A stretch of 64,000 nucleotides of DNA from Paracoccaceae bacterium (GTDB lineage Bacteria > Pseudomonadota > Alphaproteobacteria > Rhodobacterales > Rhodobacteraceae): assembly GCA_024227475.1 (NCBI GenBank), contig JAAEUI010000335.1, positions 1 to 64,000 on the forward strand. Direction: 5' to 3'. The position numbers and the translations under genes are program-made. Numbering within the stretch: position 1 is the first letter of the stretch; each line of letters starts with the position of its first letter. This document shows positions 41,355-51,461 of the stretch, in pieces. The notes beneath the pieces are model-generated. The model was given only the letters and a program-made list of their open reading frames with translations, had not been told where the DNA came from and did no database searches.

Positions 41355-43067
41355 TTATGTGGCATCTCTGGCATCCCGGATGTCTTCAAGCCCGTCAAAA
41401 AAGGTAACCGGCGGATAGGCCTCGGGGTCTGTCACCACATCCAGAAGCGTGGTTTCACCAGAAGCGAGCGCATCTTTCAGAGCGGGCAGATAGTCGCCGG
41501 CGTTTTCGATCCGCACGCCACGGCATCCCGAAGCTTCGGCGATTTTTGCATGATCCACTTCAGTGAAGAAACAGCAATCGCTGTGACGGCCAAATTTCAC
41601 GTCTTCGGCGTCTTTCTGATAGCCAAGAACGCCGTTGTTCAACACCGTCAACACCACCGGTGTTCCCATGCGACGCGCAGTTTCCAGCTCTGACCAGACA
41701 TGGGCAAACCCGCCATCCCCGACCATGCAGATCACCGGGCTGTCTGGTCTTGCGACCTTGGCACCGATTGCCATTGGCAAACCCCACCCAAGGCCAGCCA
41801 GTCCGCGGGGTGTGATGAAACGCATCCCGTGCTTGAGTGACGGTAAATAGCAGGCCGCCCACAGGGTCGAGTAACTGGCATCCGTCACCACAATCGTTTC
41901 CGGCGTCAGAACCCGTCGGATGTCAGCCGCCAGTCTTTCCGGGCGGATCGGGTGGGAGTTGGAATTCTCATAGGGCATTATGTCCGGCAGGTGCTTTTCC
42001 TTGGCCTCGGCAATACGCCTTTCGGTGTTCGGAATTGGAGAACGGCACCCTTTCAAGGCAGCGCACAGGGCCTGAAGCGTCAGCTTTGCATCGCCGTTCA
42101 GCCGAAGGGCCTCGTAGTTACGGCCGATTTCAAGGCTGTCGACATCGATATGGATAATCCGGGCGCTCTTTGGATAGATCGTCCAGCTGTCGGTTCCGTT
42201 CTGGTTGGTGCGCGACCCGACCAGCAGGATCACATCAGCCTCGTCAATCATCGGCTGCATGTAGCGCGTCGGCGAGAGTTTTCCCATTGCGTAGCCGACC
42301 ACGCCAAGGGAAAGGGGATGCCCTTCGTCAATTGCACCCTTGCCCATGACGGTTGTCATCACCGGAAGGTGGCATTCGCGCTGCAACTCGGCGACCTCCT
42401 CACAGGCGCCCGACAGATGAACACCACCACCGGCAACGACAAAGGGGTTTTGGGCCGATGCCAGCAAGTCGGCGGCCTCACTGATCCGCGCCGGATCTGC
42501 GGCAACGCGATCAAGCGGGAAATGGCCCAGGTTGGCGGTGCGCGGCTGAGGCAGTTCCACTTCCTCCAGCAGCAAATCGGCAGGCAGCATCAACACAACC
42601 GGGCCCGGTCGGCCGCTGGCAGCAGTAGCAAAGGCCATGTCGATGTAATCCTCGATCCGGCTTGCCTCAGTCACCCGCTTGATCGATTTGGCACAACCAT
42701 GAAACAGTGCCATATGATCGTATTCCTGAAACGCGTTCTTGTCGGTTTGCGGTCGGTTTACATCCTGCACCAATGCCACGATCGGAATAGAGGCCATCAA
42801 CGCCTCGGCCAGTCCCGGCACCAGCAGGGTTGCCGCCGGCCCGTTTTGGGCTGTGACCACGCCGACTTTGCCGGTGATGCGGGCATAGCAATCAGCCATA
42901 TAGGTTCCAGCGTTTTCCGTCCGGTACATGAAGTGCCTTATGTTGGCGTCTTCCGAAGCCAGCAGCAGTGCAGATGGCAAACACTGAGAGAACATTACCT
43001 CAACTCCATGACGTACCAATGATGCGGCCAATACTTGTGCTACTGTTTTGTTCTTACCGTCGGTCAT
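41355..43067 (-). CDS. thiamine diphosphate-dependent enzyme (acetolactate synthase-like)
   Basis: A 570-residue ThDP enzyme with all three domains. The catalytic Glu51 lies in YRTENAGTYMAD, the central domain starts near 190, and the cofactor motif GDGGFAHVWSELETARR...NNG is in the C-terminal domain. Relatives include acetolactate synthase, glyoxylate carboligase, and the ring-opening hydrolases IolD and cyclohexane-1,2-dione hydrolase. In this cluster a C-C cleaving role on a cyclic diketone or a decarboxylation is more likely than branched-chain synthesis, since no regulatory subunit gene accompanies it. AAGGAAG precedes the ATG; it begins 48 bp after the transhydroxylase small subunit. 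Confidence 0.82.
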   Translation of the reverse strand: MTDGKNKTVAQVLAASLVRHGVEVMFSQCLPSALLLASEDANIRHFMYRTENAGTYMADCYARITGKVGVVTAQNGPAATLLVPGLAEALMASIPIVALVQDVNRPQTDKNAFQEYDHMALFHGCAKSIKRVTEASRIEDYIDMAFATAASGRPGPVVLMLPADLLLEEVELPQPRTANLGHFPLDRVAADPARISEAADLLASAQNPFVVAGGGVHLSGACEEVAELQRECHLPVMTTVMGKGAIDEGHPLSLGVVGYAMGKLSPTRYMQPMIDEADVILLVGSRTNQNGTDSWTIYPKSARIIHIDVDSLEIGRNYEALRLNGDAKLTLQALCAALKGCRSPIPNTERRIAEAKEKHLPDIMPYENSNSHPIRPERLAADIRRVLTPETIVVTDASYSTLWAACYLPSLKHGMRFITPRGLAGLGWGLPMAIGAKVARPDSPVICMVGDGGFAHVWSELETARRMGTPVVLTVLNNGVLGYQKDAEDVKFGRHSDCCFFTEVDHAKIAEASGCRGVRIENAGDYLPALKDALASGETTLLDVVTDPEAYPPVTFFDGLEDIRDARDAT

Positions 43068-43115
43068 TCAATGTACTTCCTTTGGGTGCTGAAAGGCGCC
43101 GAAAAACCGCACGGT

Positions 43116-43967
43116 TCAGGGCGACCCTTTCAAAACAACTGTTTTCGCAACGACGCTTGCGCCTTTGATTGTTCTTTTGGTAGTTTTCCCGGAAAAATCG
43201 CTGTGTGATATTTCGATTTCACAGGCCCCCAGATCGGGTTCCAACCCGTCAATACGAAACTCGCCGAATGCATTGGTTTCAGTCGAAGCGATCTCTGTCC
43301 CACCAGATTTTAGCGAAACGCGGGCACCGGACAGACAGTCACTCACACCGTTTTTTTCGCCAAGAACCTCGCCAGCAACAAAGGCTTTGGTAAACAGATG
43401 CAGGTTCTTGTAATGAACCCGAGGTTTGGTGGCCAAGTCAGCCCTAAGCGGCTCTAGATCTTCCTGTGCAACCATCACTGCCATTTCGTCGTCTGACTTT
43501 TTTACGGCCCTAAGGGCGCCGGTCGGGCAGGACTGCACGCAGCGCGGCTCTTTCCAGCCTCGGTCAAGTAAGTGAGCATCGAACGTCCAGGCTTGCGGCA
43601 ATGACAGTTCATCATTCCACCAGATCGCGCCGTAAGGGCAACTTTCAACGATATCGCGACGACCTGCAGCCTTGTCCGGGTTGATGATCACAATCCCATC
43701 CGTCCGCTTTTCAACCGCCCCTCCACCTGCTTTGACACACGGGGCGTCATCGCAGTGGTTGCACATCGTTGGGACATAGGTGGTATCGACCATCGGGTGC
43801 TGGCCCCGCTCTTTGGTCAGGATGTTGATCCACTTGTGGCCATGAAGTGGTTGCGGGGCCGAGTAACCTTTGATGTCGTTACCGACATATTCATCCTTGG
43901 TGGCCAGAAAGCAGTTGTTGCAATTGTGGCATTCGGCGACGTCAACGATTAGGCTCCACTTGCTCAC
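43116..43967 (-). CDS. pyrogallol-phloroglucinol transhydroxylase-like small subunit, copy 1
   Basis: A 283-residue iron-sulfur protein matching transhydroxylase small subunit: [53 protein letters not shown] and [11 protein letters not shown]. The C-terminal about 90 residues form the extra beta-barrel domain specific to that enzyme ([22 protein letters not shown]). Cysteines for two [4Fe-4S] clusters are present. The C-x-x-C pair that normally precedes HLL is replaced (AWTFDAHLL), and the fourth Cys of the first motif is Thr23. A GTG start overlaps the large-subunit stop by four bases, so the subunits are coupled. Confidence 0.87.
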   Translation of the reverse strand: MSKWSLIVDVAECHNCNNCFLATKDEYVGNDIKGYSAPQPLHGHKWINILTKERGQHPMVDTTYVPTMCNHCDDAPCVKAGGGAVEKRTDGIVIINPDKAAGRRDIVESCPYGAIWWNDELSLPQAWTFDAHLLDRGWKEPRCVQSCPTGALRAVKKSDDEMAVMVAQEDLEPLRADLATKPRVHYKNLHLFTKAFVAGEVLGEKNGVSDCLSGARVSLKSGGTEIASTETNAFGEFRIDGLEPDLGACEIEISHSDFSGKTTKRTIKGASVVAKTVVLKGSP

Positions 43968-46966
43968 GACGCCAACTCCCTAATCGCGAATTTCTCGACT
44001 TCAATCAGGCAGGAATTCGGGGCGGATGCAGTGGTCTTTTCAGTCATATGTCGCTTGGGTGTCAGGACGTTGACGCAGCCGCCGATATCAGGGGATTCTC
44101 CTGGCTCTCCAACCGGCTGATATTCGGCGGAGGATTCATAACTGTGAACCACGCCTTCCATCAGGCGTTCGGTCAGAACAGCCGCGCAGATGACAGAGCC
44201 GCGATCATTGAAAAGCTTGACCAGATCGTGCTGGTTGATACCGCGCTTTTTGGCCTCGACCGGGTTGAGTCGTGCGATCCAGTAGTAGTGGCCGTCGATC
44301 AGGACCCGGTGGTCCTGAATATCGTTGATCACAGAATCCTTGCCATCCCCAAGCGTATGAAAACTGAAGCGCGGATGTGGCGTGATCAATTGCAGAGGGT
44401 ATTTGTCCATCAGCTCCTTGGTCTGCCGTCCCTCCCAGGCCGGTATGTAGCGGTTTATCGGTGGGCGATCCGGGTCCTGCCCAAAGCGTTTCAGGCTGTT
44501 GGGTTCAAACTCGAACTTTCCAGATTGGGTCTGCAGGCCCTCGAGGTATTTCTCGCCGTATTCGGCTGGCAAGGGCGATGGTTCCGGTACATCCTTTTTG
44601 CGCCCCTCATAGAACCAGCGCATGCTCGTAGGGGGGCGGTTGGCCTCGTTTTCTTCCGGCGGAACCACATAATAGCCCTTTTTCATGAAGTTTTTCCATG
44701 AAATCACCTTGGAGACATCGGAGCTGAGGAATTGATCCCTGCACCATTGAATCTCGGTCTTGGCCTCGCCGAAATAGGCACTCAGCCCCATATGCTGGGA
44801 CAGTTCCAGAAATATCTGGAAGTCGGACTTGCTTTCGCCCAGGGGTTCGATGCACTTGTGCTGTAGCGTGATAACCCGATGGTTCAGCTGGTTATAGTTG
44901 TGATGTCCATAGCCACCGGACGAGGCCCATTCGCCGATATCTGTACGTTCAAAATTGGTACAGGCCGGCAGGATCAGATCGGCAAATTTCGCCTCTCCCT
45001 CATTCCAGATCGACTGGTTCAGCACGAATTCGAGGCCTTCCGTCTGATAGGCCTTGGCCAGACGGTTTGACTCCATCGTGGTGCCAAAATGCGAGCCACC
45101 GTATTTGTACATCATCCTGATCTTTGAATGCCCCGGTGCCGGATAGCCAAAGCGCATGAACTGGCCCTCAAGCGATTTCGGGTCGGTCGGATATCCGTGG
45201 GTTTCACCATCCAGCAAAGCCTCGGGAATACGCAGGCGCGGGATTTTCTGGGTCGAGGTATTCATGGAAATCATATGCGGCATACGCTGGTAGTTTTGCA
45301 CAGCATCGGCCGTACCTTCCATGTCGCCCGAAATTCCGCCATCGGCGTAGCCGGGGAAATAGAACTGCATGTCCAACGGTGCCCCGACCGTAAGGTTGCC
45401 GAAATTGACCCCAGGCTTGCCCAACCCCTGCATCGCCATCAGGCAAACCATGGCACGGGCCCACTGAATGCCGGTGGCTGAACGGTTTGCACCGCCAAAG
45501 CCAACGCCCTTGCCGCCGCAGGACAGATAAGTTTTCTTGTTCCCCCATTCCCGGGCCAGGGCCCGCGCAACATGTGATTTCACGCCGGTTTCGGGCTCCT
45601 GCCACTCAGGTGACTTCGGCTCACCGTCGTCGTCCCCCAGAACGTACGCCGCGTATTTATCAAAATCGGTGGTTCGGTTTTTGATGAATTCCTTGTCGTA
45701 AAGGCCCTCGGTGATCCAGACATAGGCGATGGCATGTGCCAGCGCCGGGCCGGTACCCGGTATGATCGGGATCCACTTGCCCCCGAGCCAGGTCGCCGTT
45801 TCGTTCCGGTAAGGATCGATATGAATGGATTTGATGCCAAGTTGCTTAGCCCATTGGCGGCGAATGGTTCCCTCAAAGGCGGCATAGGATCCGCAGGTTG
45901 TTTCGGGATCCGAGGCCCAGTACACGATTTGGTCGGCCTCTTTCAGGCAATCCTCGATCTGCCCGTAAGGTTCGGCCGTACCCATCCGCATGGTATAACC
46001 ATAGTGGTGCGACGCCCCCCAGAAGAACCCTTCCCAACTGTCCGGGTTCAGCACCATCTTGGTATAGCCGATGGCGTTCATGAAGCGGATGTTGGAGCTG
46101 AGGTAATACCCGATATTGCCCCAGGTGTGATGCGAGCTGTGACTATTAAGGATGGCGCCGTGCCCGTGATTCCGGTTTATCCGCTTAATTTCCCCCGCCG
46201 CAAGATCAAGGGCTTCACCCCAGGAAATACGTTCATATCCGGACTTGCCGCGGTTTTGCGGATTGCGCTCACCATTGGGATCAAAATCCACTCGCTTCAT
46301 TGGGTAAAGCAGCCGTTTGCTGGAATAGACCAGTGACTTTGAGGCCAACCCGTGCGGGCACAGAGTTGATTTGTGCGGCGGTGTGAACTCCCGCCCTCTT
46401 GCCCTGACGGTCCACGCCGGGGCGTCCTTTTCGTCAAAGTCCATCGGCGTTATGCGGACGATCTTTTCGCCCTTCACATAGACAAAAACCGGTCCGCCGT
46501 TGGTCTGGTTGACATAACGGGTTTCCCCCTTATCCACCGGGGTTCCCTGCGCCCAATGATGGGTCAGCATCGCGTTCATCAGGTCGGTGAAATGCAGGGA
46601 GTATTCATCATCACCCTGCACCTCGAACCCGAAATTCTTGGCAGCATTGATAACGGTTAGCGGGTCAAGAAACGGACGCAGGAAAGGATAGGCGAAATGA
46701 AACATGCCGGAACAGAGGTGAAGCAGCACCTGCACGCCGAGCCTGGGCGTTTTGAACTTGATCACAACGTCGGGATTGTCGTGAAGGCCGGCTCCGGACT
46801 TCAACCTGCCACTGTCAAACCGGTACCAGCGCGCCCGCGAACCATCCTTGGTTTGGATCTGCGCAACAAAATTCTTTGCATCCATCAGGTCCCGAAGTTT
46901 TGGCGACCGCCAGGCATAGAATGTCAAAGCCGGGGTCATACACCAAAGAAACAATGAAAAGGTCAT
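43964..46966 (-). CDS. pyrogallol-phloroglucinol transhydroxylase-like molybdopterin large subunit, copy 1
   Basis: A 1000-residue molybdopterin protein. Residues from about 145 on follow transhydroxylase large subunit: no N-terminal iron-sulfur motif (only Cys203), [14 protein letters not shown], and NPDSWEG. With an offset of 135, His279, Tyr287, Asp309 and Ser310 fall on the known His144, Tyr152, Asp174 and the molybdenum ligand Ser175. The known enzyme moves a hydroxyl between polyphenols without net redox. Residues 1-135 are an addition: a hydrophobic start, then a pattern loosely like an SCP2/sterol-carrier domain ([22 protein letters not shown]). GAGAGAAT precedes the ATG. It opens the run that ends at 36995. 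Confidence 0.87.
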   Translation of the reverse strand: MTFSLFLWCMTPALTFYAWRSPKLRDLMDAKNFVAQIQTKDGSRARWYRFDSGRLKSGAGLHDNPDVVIKFKTPRLGVQVLLHLCSGMFHFAYPFLRPFLDPLTVINAAKNFGFEVQGDDEYSLHFTDLMNAMLTHHWAQGTPVDKGETRYVNQTNGGPVFVYVKGEKIVRITPMDFDEKDAPAWTVRARGREFTPPHKSTLCPHGLASKSLVYSSKRLLYPMKRVDFDPNGERNPQNRGKSGYERISWGEALDLAAGEIKRINRNHGHGAILNSHSSHHTWGNIGYYLSSNIRFMNAIGYTKMVLNPDSWEGFFWGASHHYGYTMRMGTAEPYGQIEDCLKEADQIVYWASDPETTCGSYAAFEGTIRRQWAKQLGIKSIHIDPYRNETATWLGGKWIPIIPGTGPALAHAIAYVWITEGLYDKEFIKNRTTDFDKYAAYVLGDDDGEPKSPEWQEPETGVKSHVARALAREWGNKKTYLSCGGKGVGFGGANRSATGIQWARAMVCLMAMQGLGKPGVNFGNLTVGAPLDMQFYFPGYADGGISGDMEGTADAVQNYQRMPHMISMNTSTQKIPRLRIPEALLDGETHGYPTDPKSLEGQFMRFGYPAPGHSKIRMMYKYGGSHFGTTMESNRLAKAYQTEGLEFVLNQSIWNEGEAKFADLILPACTNFERTDIGEWASSGGYGHHNYNQLNHRVITLQHKCIEPLGESKSDFQIFLELSQHMGLSAYFGEAKTEIQWCRDQFLSSDVSKVISWKNFMKKGYYVVPPEENEANRPPTSMRWFYEGRKKDVPEPSPLPAEYGEKYLEGLQTQSGKFEFEPNSLKRFGQDPDRPPINRYIPAWEGRQTKELMDKYPLQLITPHPRFSFHTLGDGKDSVINDIQDHRVLIDGHYYWIARLNPVEAKKRGINQHDLVKLFNDRGSVICAAVLTERLMEGVVHSYESSAEYQPVGEPGESPDIGGCVNVLTPKRHMTEKTTASAPNSCLIEVEKFAIRELAS

Positions 46967-47469
46967 TCAAATTCTCTCACACGGCAGTTAACGCGGCGAC
47001 GTCCCTTCGGGACAGATGGTAAAGGCCTTTTGGCAGTCCGGCAGACAAACCAGGCCATCACATACGCACAATAGGTCACAAAATTACCATTTTGTCAAAC
47101 TACAATAAAGTAATGAATTAGACAAAGTGAGGCAAGCTCACTTTTGGCAAGCGTGAGCACAATCTGACAAATTGACAAAACTTGGCCGAAAAATCAGAAA
47201 AGCCCCTATTGTTAACGCCAGAACCAATTCGGTAGCCGGTGATTTGAAGTCTGGCGTTACTTGAAACACCCGCAATAGGCGGGTTGACGGTCAGTGGGTA
47301 GAAACTTTGATCTTATTACATTGTAATAACCAATAAGCTTGCCGATTCGATTGAAGCTAATTCGGTCAAACCGAAAGTGAGAATGACCGAGGTATTTGGC
47401 AGCACTCGTCAAAAAACGATATTTGAAGCGGAGTTTGCAGCTGATGGCACCACCTGGTTTTTGGGCAAC
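46967..47469. promoter_or_regulatory. 503-bp control region upstream of transhydroxylase operon
   Basis: No gene is visible. Two inverted repeats stand out: AAGTGAG-5-CTCACTT at 47125-47143 (158 bp upstream of the large-subunit start) and TTATTAC-ATT-GTAATAA at 47313-47329. The AT content is high around both. The IclR gene ends at 47470, so these are candidate sites for that regulator. Confidence 0.45.
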
Positions 47470-48237
47470 CTATTCGCCAGCCCTGTCCACAGAAGCTTCA
47501 TTATCCAGCAGAGTTTCGCATTCTAAAGTCTTCTCCCGCAGAGCCGTTCCGGTTGCCTGATGATCCAAGAATGCAGCGTGAGTTCTGCTAAAAACCAACG
47601 TAACACTTCCCAGCACATCTCCATTCACAATTATTGGGCAGCCAATCCCGACTATGGTCTCCTGAAGCTCACCCTGGCTGACGCTAAATCCGCTGTCCGC
47701 AATCTGGTTCAGTTTGGTGAGTTCCTTCTTCCAGTTCTCCTTGCTTTTTTCACCCTCATAATACTGATCAAAGAGCCTGCGAACGCGCGCACGTGGTAAG
47801 AAAGCCAAAATTGCGGTCGAGGTAGCCCCGCGGAACCAGGGAAGTCGCCGACCCCGCAAAAATGTAAGATCAAGCATTTCATTCCCCCCGAAATGCTTGA
47901 TGTTGATCAAGTGTTCACCGTAAGCATTCGACAAAAGGGTAGTACATCCAAGAGTCCGGGAGAAACTTTCCATCATTGGTGAAAAGACCTTTGTAAGAGG
48001 ATCCGTTTCCGCAATCAGGGAATCAAGCTCTACGGCCCGGGCTCCTATCGCGTATTTTCCCCCGGGCATCCGGACAATAAGGCCTGCTTCGCATAATTCG
48101 CGAACGTAGCGATAAGTTGACGGTTGCGTATAACCAAAATGCGTTGCAAGGGCATCAACCGTCCAAATATGGCGATCAACGGAGAATGCATCGAGTATCG
48201 CCAACATTTTTGCAAGACTGTTGTTAGCATTTGCCAT
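47470..48237 (-). CDS. IclR family transcriptional regulator
   Basis: A 255-residue IclR protein. The winged helix-turn-helix is at about 5-65 (LAKMLAILDAF, VDALATHFGYTQPSTYRYVREL, GGKYAIGAR), and the effector domain has GCTTLLSNAYGE, PWFRGATSTAILAF and VGIGCPIIVNGDVLGSV. IclR regulators commonly control aromatic catabolism and sense ring acids. GGAG precedes the ATG. It lies between the TRAP genes and transhydroxylase copy 1, all on one strand, so it probably controls both. Palindromes at 47313-47329 and 51462-51478 are candidate sites. Confidence 0.88.
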   Translation of the reverse strand: MANANNSLAKMLAILDAFSVDRHIWTVDALATHFGYTQPSTYRYVRELCEAGLIVRMPGGKYAIGARAVELDSLIAETDPLTKVFSPMMESFSRTLGCTTLLSNAYGEHLINIKHFGGNEMLDLTFLRGRRLPWFRGATSTAILAFLPRARVRRLFDQYYEGEKSKENWKKELTKLNQIADSGFSVSQGELQETIVGIGCPIIVNGDVLGSVTLVFSRTHAAFLDHQATGTALREKTLECETLLDNEASVDRAGE

Positions 48238-48346
48238 TACTTGCTCCAGCCGCTATCCGGGCGCATTTTTTTTAGGTTCCTTTCGTACCGCAGCATGCTT
48301 TTTGTCCCTACAACGATCTGCCTAAACCTGACCTTCAACTTCGCCG

Positions 48347-49660
48347 TTACATCGAATTTGGTAGCACCAATACAAGCCATGGCACTCCTACCAACAAAGC
48401 CAAGCGGAAAATATCCACAATCCAAAAGGGTGTTACGCCTCTAAATATGGTTGCTGTTGTGACGTCACCGACGACAGCTCGTAGCACAAAAACGTTCAAT
48501 CCGACCGGCGGCGTAATCAAGCTGATCTCGGTTACAACTACCACAATTATCCCAAACCAAACGGGATCGAACCCAAGACCTGTGACCACCGGAAAGAAAA
48601 TCGGAACCGTCAGAAGCAGCATCGACAGGCTCTCAAATACACATCCCAAAACTAGGTATATGGCCAGAATTATCAGGATTACCGTCATAGGCGCCAATCC
48701 TGCTCCGTCTACGGCAGAACGTAGCCCTTCCGGCAATCCCGCAATGTTGACAAAGTTTGAAAATACCCATGCGCCGATCAAAACCGTAAACAAAGACGCC
48801 GTGGTTTGAGCTGTTTCGACCAGCACCTGCATGACGCCGATAAAGCTGAGAGCCCGGCGGCTCAAGGCAATCAAAAAGGCACCGGCCGCCCCCATTCCAG
48901 CGGCTTCAGTTGGAGAGAAAGTCAGATTAAGTGGCCAAAAATCGAGAGCTCCGTACAAACCGCCGATCACAAGGAAAAACAGCAGCAACACCGCCCAAAC
49001 TCCTTTGAGGGCGACAACGCGTTCGCTCAATTTCGACCGCTCCCCAGCTGGCCCGGCATCGGGGTCACGCATAACGGTGTATTTTACTGCCAACATGTAA
49101 AGCAACACCCCAAGAAGCCCAGGAATGATGCCAGCAATGAACAATTTCCCGATGCTGGTTTCAGTCAACAAGCCGTAGATCACAAGTATAACTGACGGTG
49201 GTATCAAAATGCCCAGCGTGCCTCCGGCCGCGATCGAAGCAGTCGAAAGCCGGTCCGAGTATTTGTACTTGCGCATCTGTGGCATGGCGACTTTGGACAT
49301 CGTGGCCGCTGTTGCCAGTGACGAACCACAAATGGCTGAAAACCCGGCGCAAGCCAAAATAGTTGCCAGCGCCAAACCACCACGCATGTGCCCCAAGAAA
49401 GCATAGGATACCTGGTATAATTCACGCGACAACCCGCCCTTGTTCACAAAGAGACCCATAAGAATGAATAGCGGGACCACAGACAGACCATAGTCCTGCG
49501 CGGCATCGATAATCAGTCGTGCCACCATAGAAATGGAGCCCTTGAATCCTCTGATTTCAGTATAGCCAATAAACCCCACACCCCCCATTGCCAGGGCTAT
49601 CGGCATACGCATGAAAACAAGAAGAAGTACAACGGCAAGGCCCAAAATTGATTCAGTCAT
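48347..49660 (-). CDS. dctM: TRAP transporter large permease (DctM)
   Basis: A 437-residue membrane protein with about 12 helices. LGILIPPSVILVIYGLLTE and LITPPVGLNVFVLRAV are the paired DctM signatures. Its start overlaps the dctQ stop (TAATG at 49658-49662). With dctQ and dctP it forms a complete TRAP importer placed between the two transhydroxylase loci, the best candidate for uptake of their substrate. Confidence 0.92.
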   Translation of the reverse strand: MTESILGLAVVLLLVFMRMPIALAMGGVGFIGYTEIRGFKGSISMVARLIIDAAQDYGLSVVPLFILMGLFVNKGGLSRELYQVSYAFLGHMRGGLALATILACAGFSAICGSSLATAATMSKVAMPQMRKYKYSDRLSTASIAAGGTLGILIPPSVILVIYGLLTETSIGKLFIAGIIPGLLGVLLYMLAVKYTVMRDPDAGPAGERSKLSERVVALKGVWAVLLLFFLVIGGLYGALDFWPLNLTFSPTEAAGMGAAGAFLIALSRRALSFIGVMQVLVETAQTTASLFTVLIGAWVFSNFVNIAGLPEGLRSAVDGAGLAPMTVILIILAIYLVLGCVFESLSMLLLTVPIFFPVVTGLGFDPVWFGIIVVVVTEISLITPPVGLNVFVLRAVVGDVTTATIFRGVTPFWIVDIFRLALLVGVPWLVLVLPNSM

Positions 49661-50205
49661 TAGGTCGGCACCTTAGACGGGGCGAATATTCGTACCAACC
49701 CTCTGACGATCAAGACAAAGGCAGTAACAAAAGTGAAAAACGCTATAAACCATCCGATGATAAACTGTGGAAACCCAAGGTACTCAGTCACGTCTCCAAA
49801 ATCCCTGGCTCTCTCGGCCAGTTCCCAAACTCGCCTTGCCGGCCAAAGCAAGATTACTCCGGACAAAAGATCAATCACGATATCGCGCACCCGCGCAACT
49901 TTGCTCGAGAAAAGCGGATCCATCAGATCCACAACAATATGGCCCCCCTTCCATGTCACAATGGGCAAGGAGGAAAACACAATGATAGCCATGAAGAATC
50001 GGGTCAATTCAGTGGCCGACTCAATTGGGTTATTTGCGACACTGCGAAGAACCACATCCGCAAAAGTCATTATCATCAGAGCAAACAGGGTTAGTGCCGA
50101 CAACCAGGTCGGGGCCACCGCAATATAATGCCAAATACTTTGCTGTCGCAGTGAAATCTCTGCTTCACCAATCATCTCTTTGACAGCTTTGGTCTGCTCT
50201 GACAT
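49660..50205 (-). CDS. dctQ: TRAP transporter small permease (DctQ)
   Basis: A 181-residue protein with four hydrophobic segments after a polar N-terminus of about 25 residues, the DctQ layout. It follows dctP by 125 bp, a gap that contains a strong hairpin, and overlaps dctM by one base. Its ribosome site (AAAGG) is weak, consistent with lower expression of permease than receptor. Confidence 0.87.
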   Translation of the reverse strand: MSEQTKAVKEMIGEAEISLRQQSIWHYIAVAPTWLSALTLFALMIMTFADVVLRSVANNPIESATELTRFFMAIIVFSSLPIVTWKGGHIVVDLMDPLFSSKVARVRDIVIDLLSGVILLWPARRVWELAERARDFGDVTEYLGFPQFIIGWFIAFFTFVTAFVLIVRGLVRIFAPSKVPT

Positions 50206-50270
50206 GCCGCAAGGGCCTTTCTTTTGCTGTACCTACCCAATGACCCAGTCTTCATCTGGCTTTATTAGAT

Positions 50271-50300
50271 CGGTAAGGCCCTCAAATTCGGGCCTTACCG
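50271..50300 (-). terminator. 11-bp intercistronic stem between dctP and dctQ
   Basis: CGGTAAGGCCC (50271-50281) pairs perfectly with GGGCCTTACCG (50290-50300) across an 8-base loop, 30 bases past the dctP stop. On the minus strand it is followed by ATCTAATAAA, without a T-run, so it is more likely to protect the receptor mRNA than to stop transcription. Confidence 0.65.
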
Positions 50301-50330
50301 TAGTTTTGTTTGATTTTATGTTTGGGCAGC

Positions 50331-51347
50331 CTAGTTGCTCATCTGTTCAGCGATAAAGGCGCGCGCCGCTTCAGCGTCGATACCTTTATCCGACACTTCA
50401 CCCATCACCTTGGTGATGATTGCTCCAGACAGATCCTGCCACGTCGCTGCGTCCGCAGCCGAAGCTTCGGTGTAGGAGTTATCGGTAGTTGCCGCAAGTT
50501 TCTCACTTCCGATCGTGTCAATTGCATCCCAGACTCCTCCAGCCATTCCGGACAGGTTTTCGCCAAAGACGTCTGAAAGGGCGGCCTGATCAGCAGCCGA
50601 CAGCGAGTCAAATTTGTCGGAATTCATGATCACCGCAAATGAGCCACGATAAAAACCACCAGGAACCGCATAGGTATGTTTGGCTACTTCAAAAAGCTTG
50701 AAGGAAGCTTTTCCCTCCATTGGCATCATCACACCATCAGCGGCGTTCGAGGCCAGAGTTTCATAAACCTTTGGCGCAGGAACACGAATTCCGGTTGCGC
50801 CAAGTGCAGCACCCACGTCTCCGGACACGCCCCCACCCAGGCGGAGTTTCATTCCGGAAATATCACCAATTGACGAAATCTTTGTATTAGAGTGCAGTAC
50901 CCCAACCCCATGGGTCATCAAGCCAATAAGTTTGACGCCTTTGTGCTCGTTCAGCGAGGCAAAAAACTTCTCGTGCGCGCGCCAGTAGGCGACGGAGGCC
51001 TGTTGTGCGCTTCCTTCGTATCCGGGAAGTTCAATCATTTTTGTCGCTACAAACCGACCCGGTGTGTAGCCATGGAAAATCCATGTCAAATCCGCAGCGC
51101 CGTCAAGAACCAGGTCATACTGTGCGGGTGGGCTGGCAAGCCCATATTTTATTTCTCCGGTTACCCGGCCATCGGTTGCCGCTTCCATTTGCTTAATCAA
51201 CTCCGGCCACATCATCGCGTTCATTCCTTGCGACGGAGGTGCCCAGCTTGATATGGTCAACGTAACATCCGCCGCCATTGCTGTGACCGATGAACTAACA
51301 AGTAACGCCAGTGCTCCTGTCATTCTGATCAGCTTATTTTTTAACAT
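50331..51347 (-). CDS. dctP: TRAP transporter substrate-binding protein (DctP)
   Basis: A 338-residue periplasmic receptor with a Sec leader (MLKNKLIRMTGALALL, cleavage near TAMAADVTLT). The mature part has TISSWAPPSQGMN, GDISGMKLRLGG and ASNAADGVMMPMEG, typical of DctP. ATG 51347 is supported by GGGAGAA nine bases ahead; a longer reading to 51428 lacks one. It is the first gene of dctP-dctQ-dctM. A palindrome at 51462-51478 lies 115 bp upstream. Confidence 0.9.
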   Translation of the reverse strand: MLKNKLIRMTGALALLVSSSVTAMAADVTLTISSWAPPSQGMNAMMWPELIKQMEAATDGRVTGEIKYGLASPPAQYDLVLDGAADLTWIFHGYTPGRFVATKMIELPGYEGSAQQASVAYWRAHEKFFASLNEHKGVKLIGLMTHGVGVLHSNTKISSIGDISGMKLRLGGGVSGDVGAALGATGIRVPAPKVYETLASNAADGVMMPMEGKASFKLFEVAKHTYAVPGGFYRGSFAVIMNSDKFDSLSAADQAALSDVFGENLSGMAGGVWDAIDTIGSEKLAATTDNSYTEASAADAATWQDLSGAIITKVMGEVSDKGIDAEAARAFIAEQMSN

Positions 51348-51461
51348 ATTGTCTTCTCCCTTTGGTTTTGCCCCACTCCCACGGGACGAAATACAGCGGC
51401 AATCAGGTGCCGCCGTATCGTAGCACACCCTTCAGGGCGCCTACTATATGTTACTTTTTAG

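Noticed and set aside
41952-43022. 356-codon plus-strand frame opposite the ThDP enzyme
   Set aside because: Antisense shadow of a gene with clear cofactor motifs; no start context and no recognisable domain.
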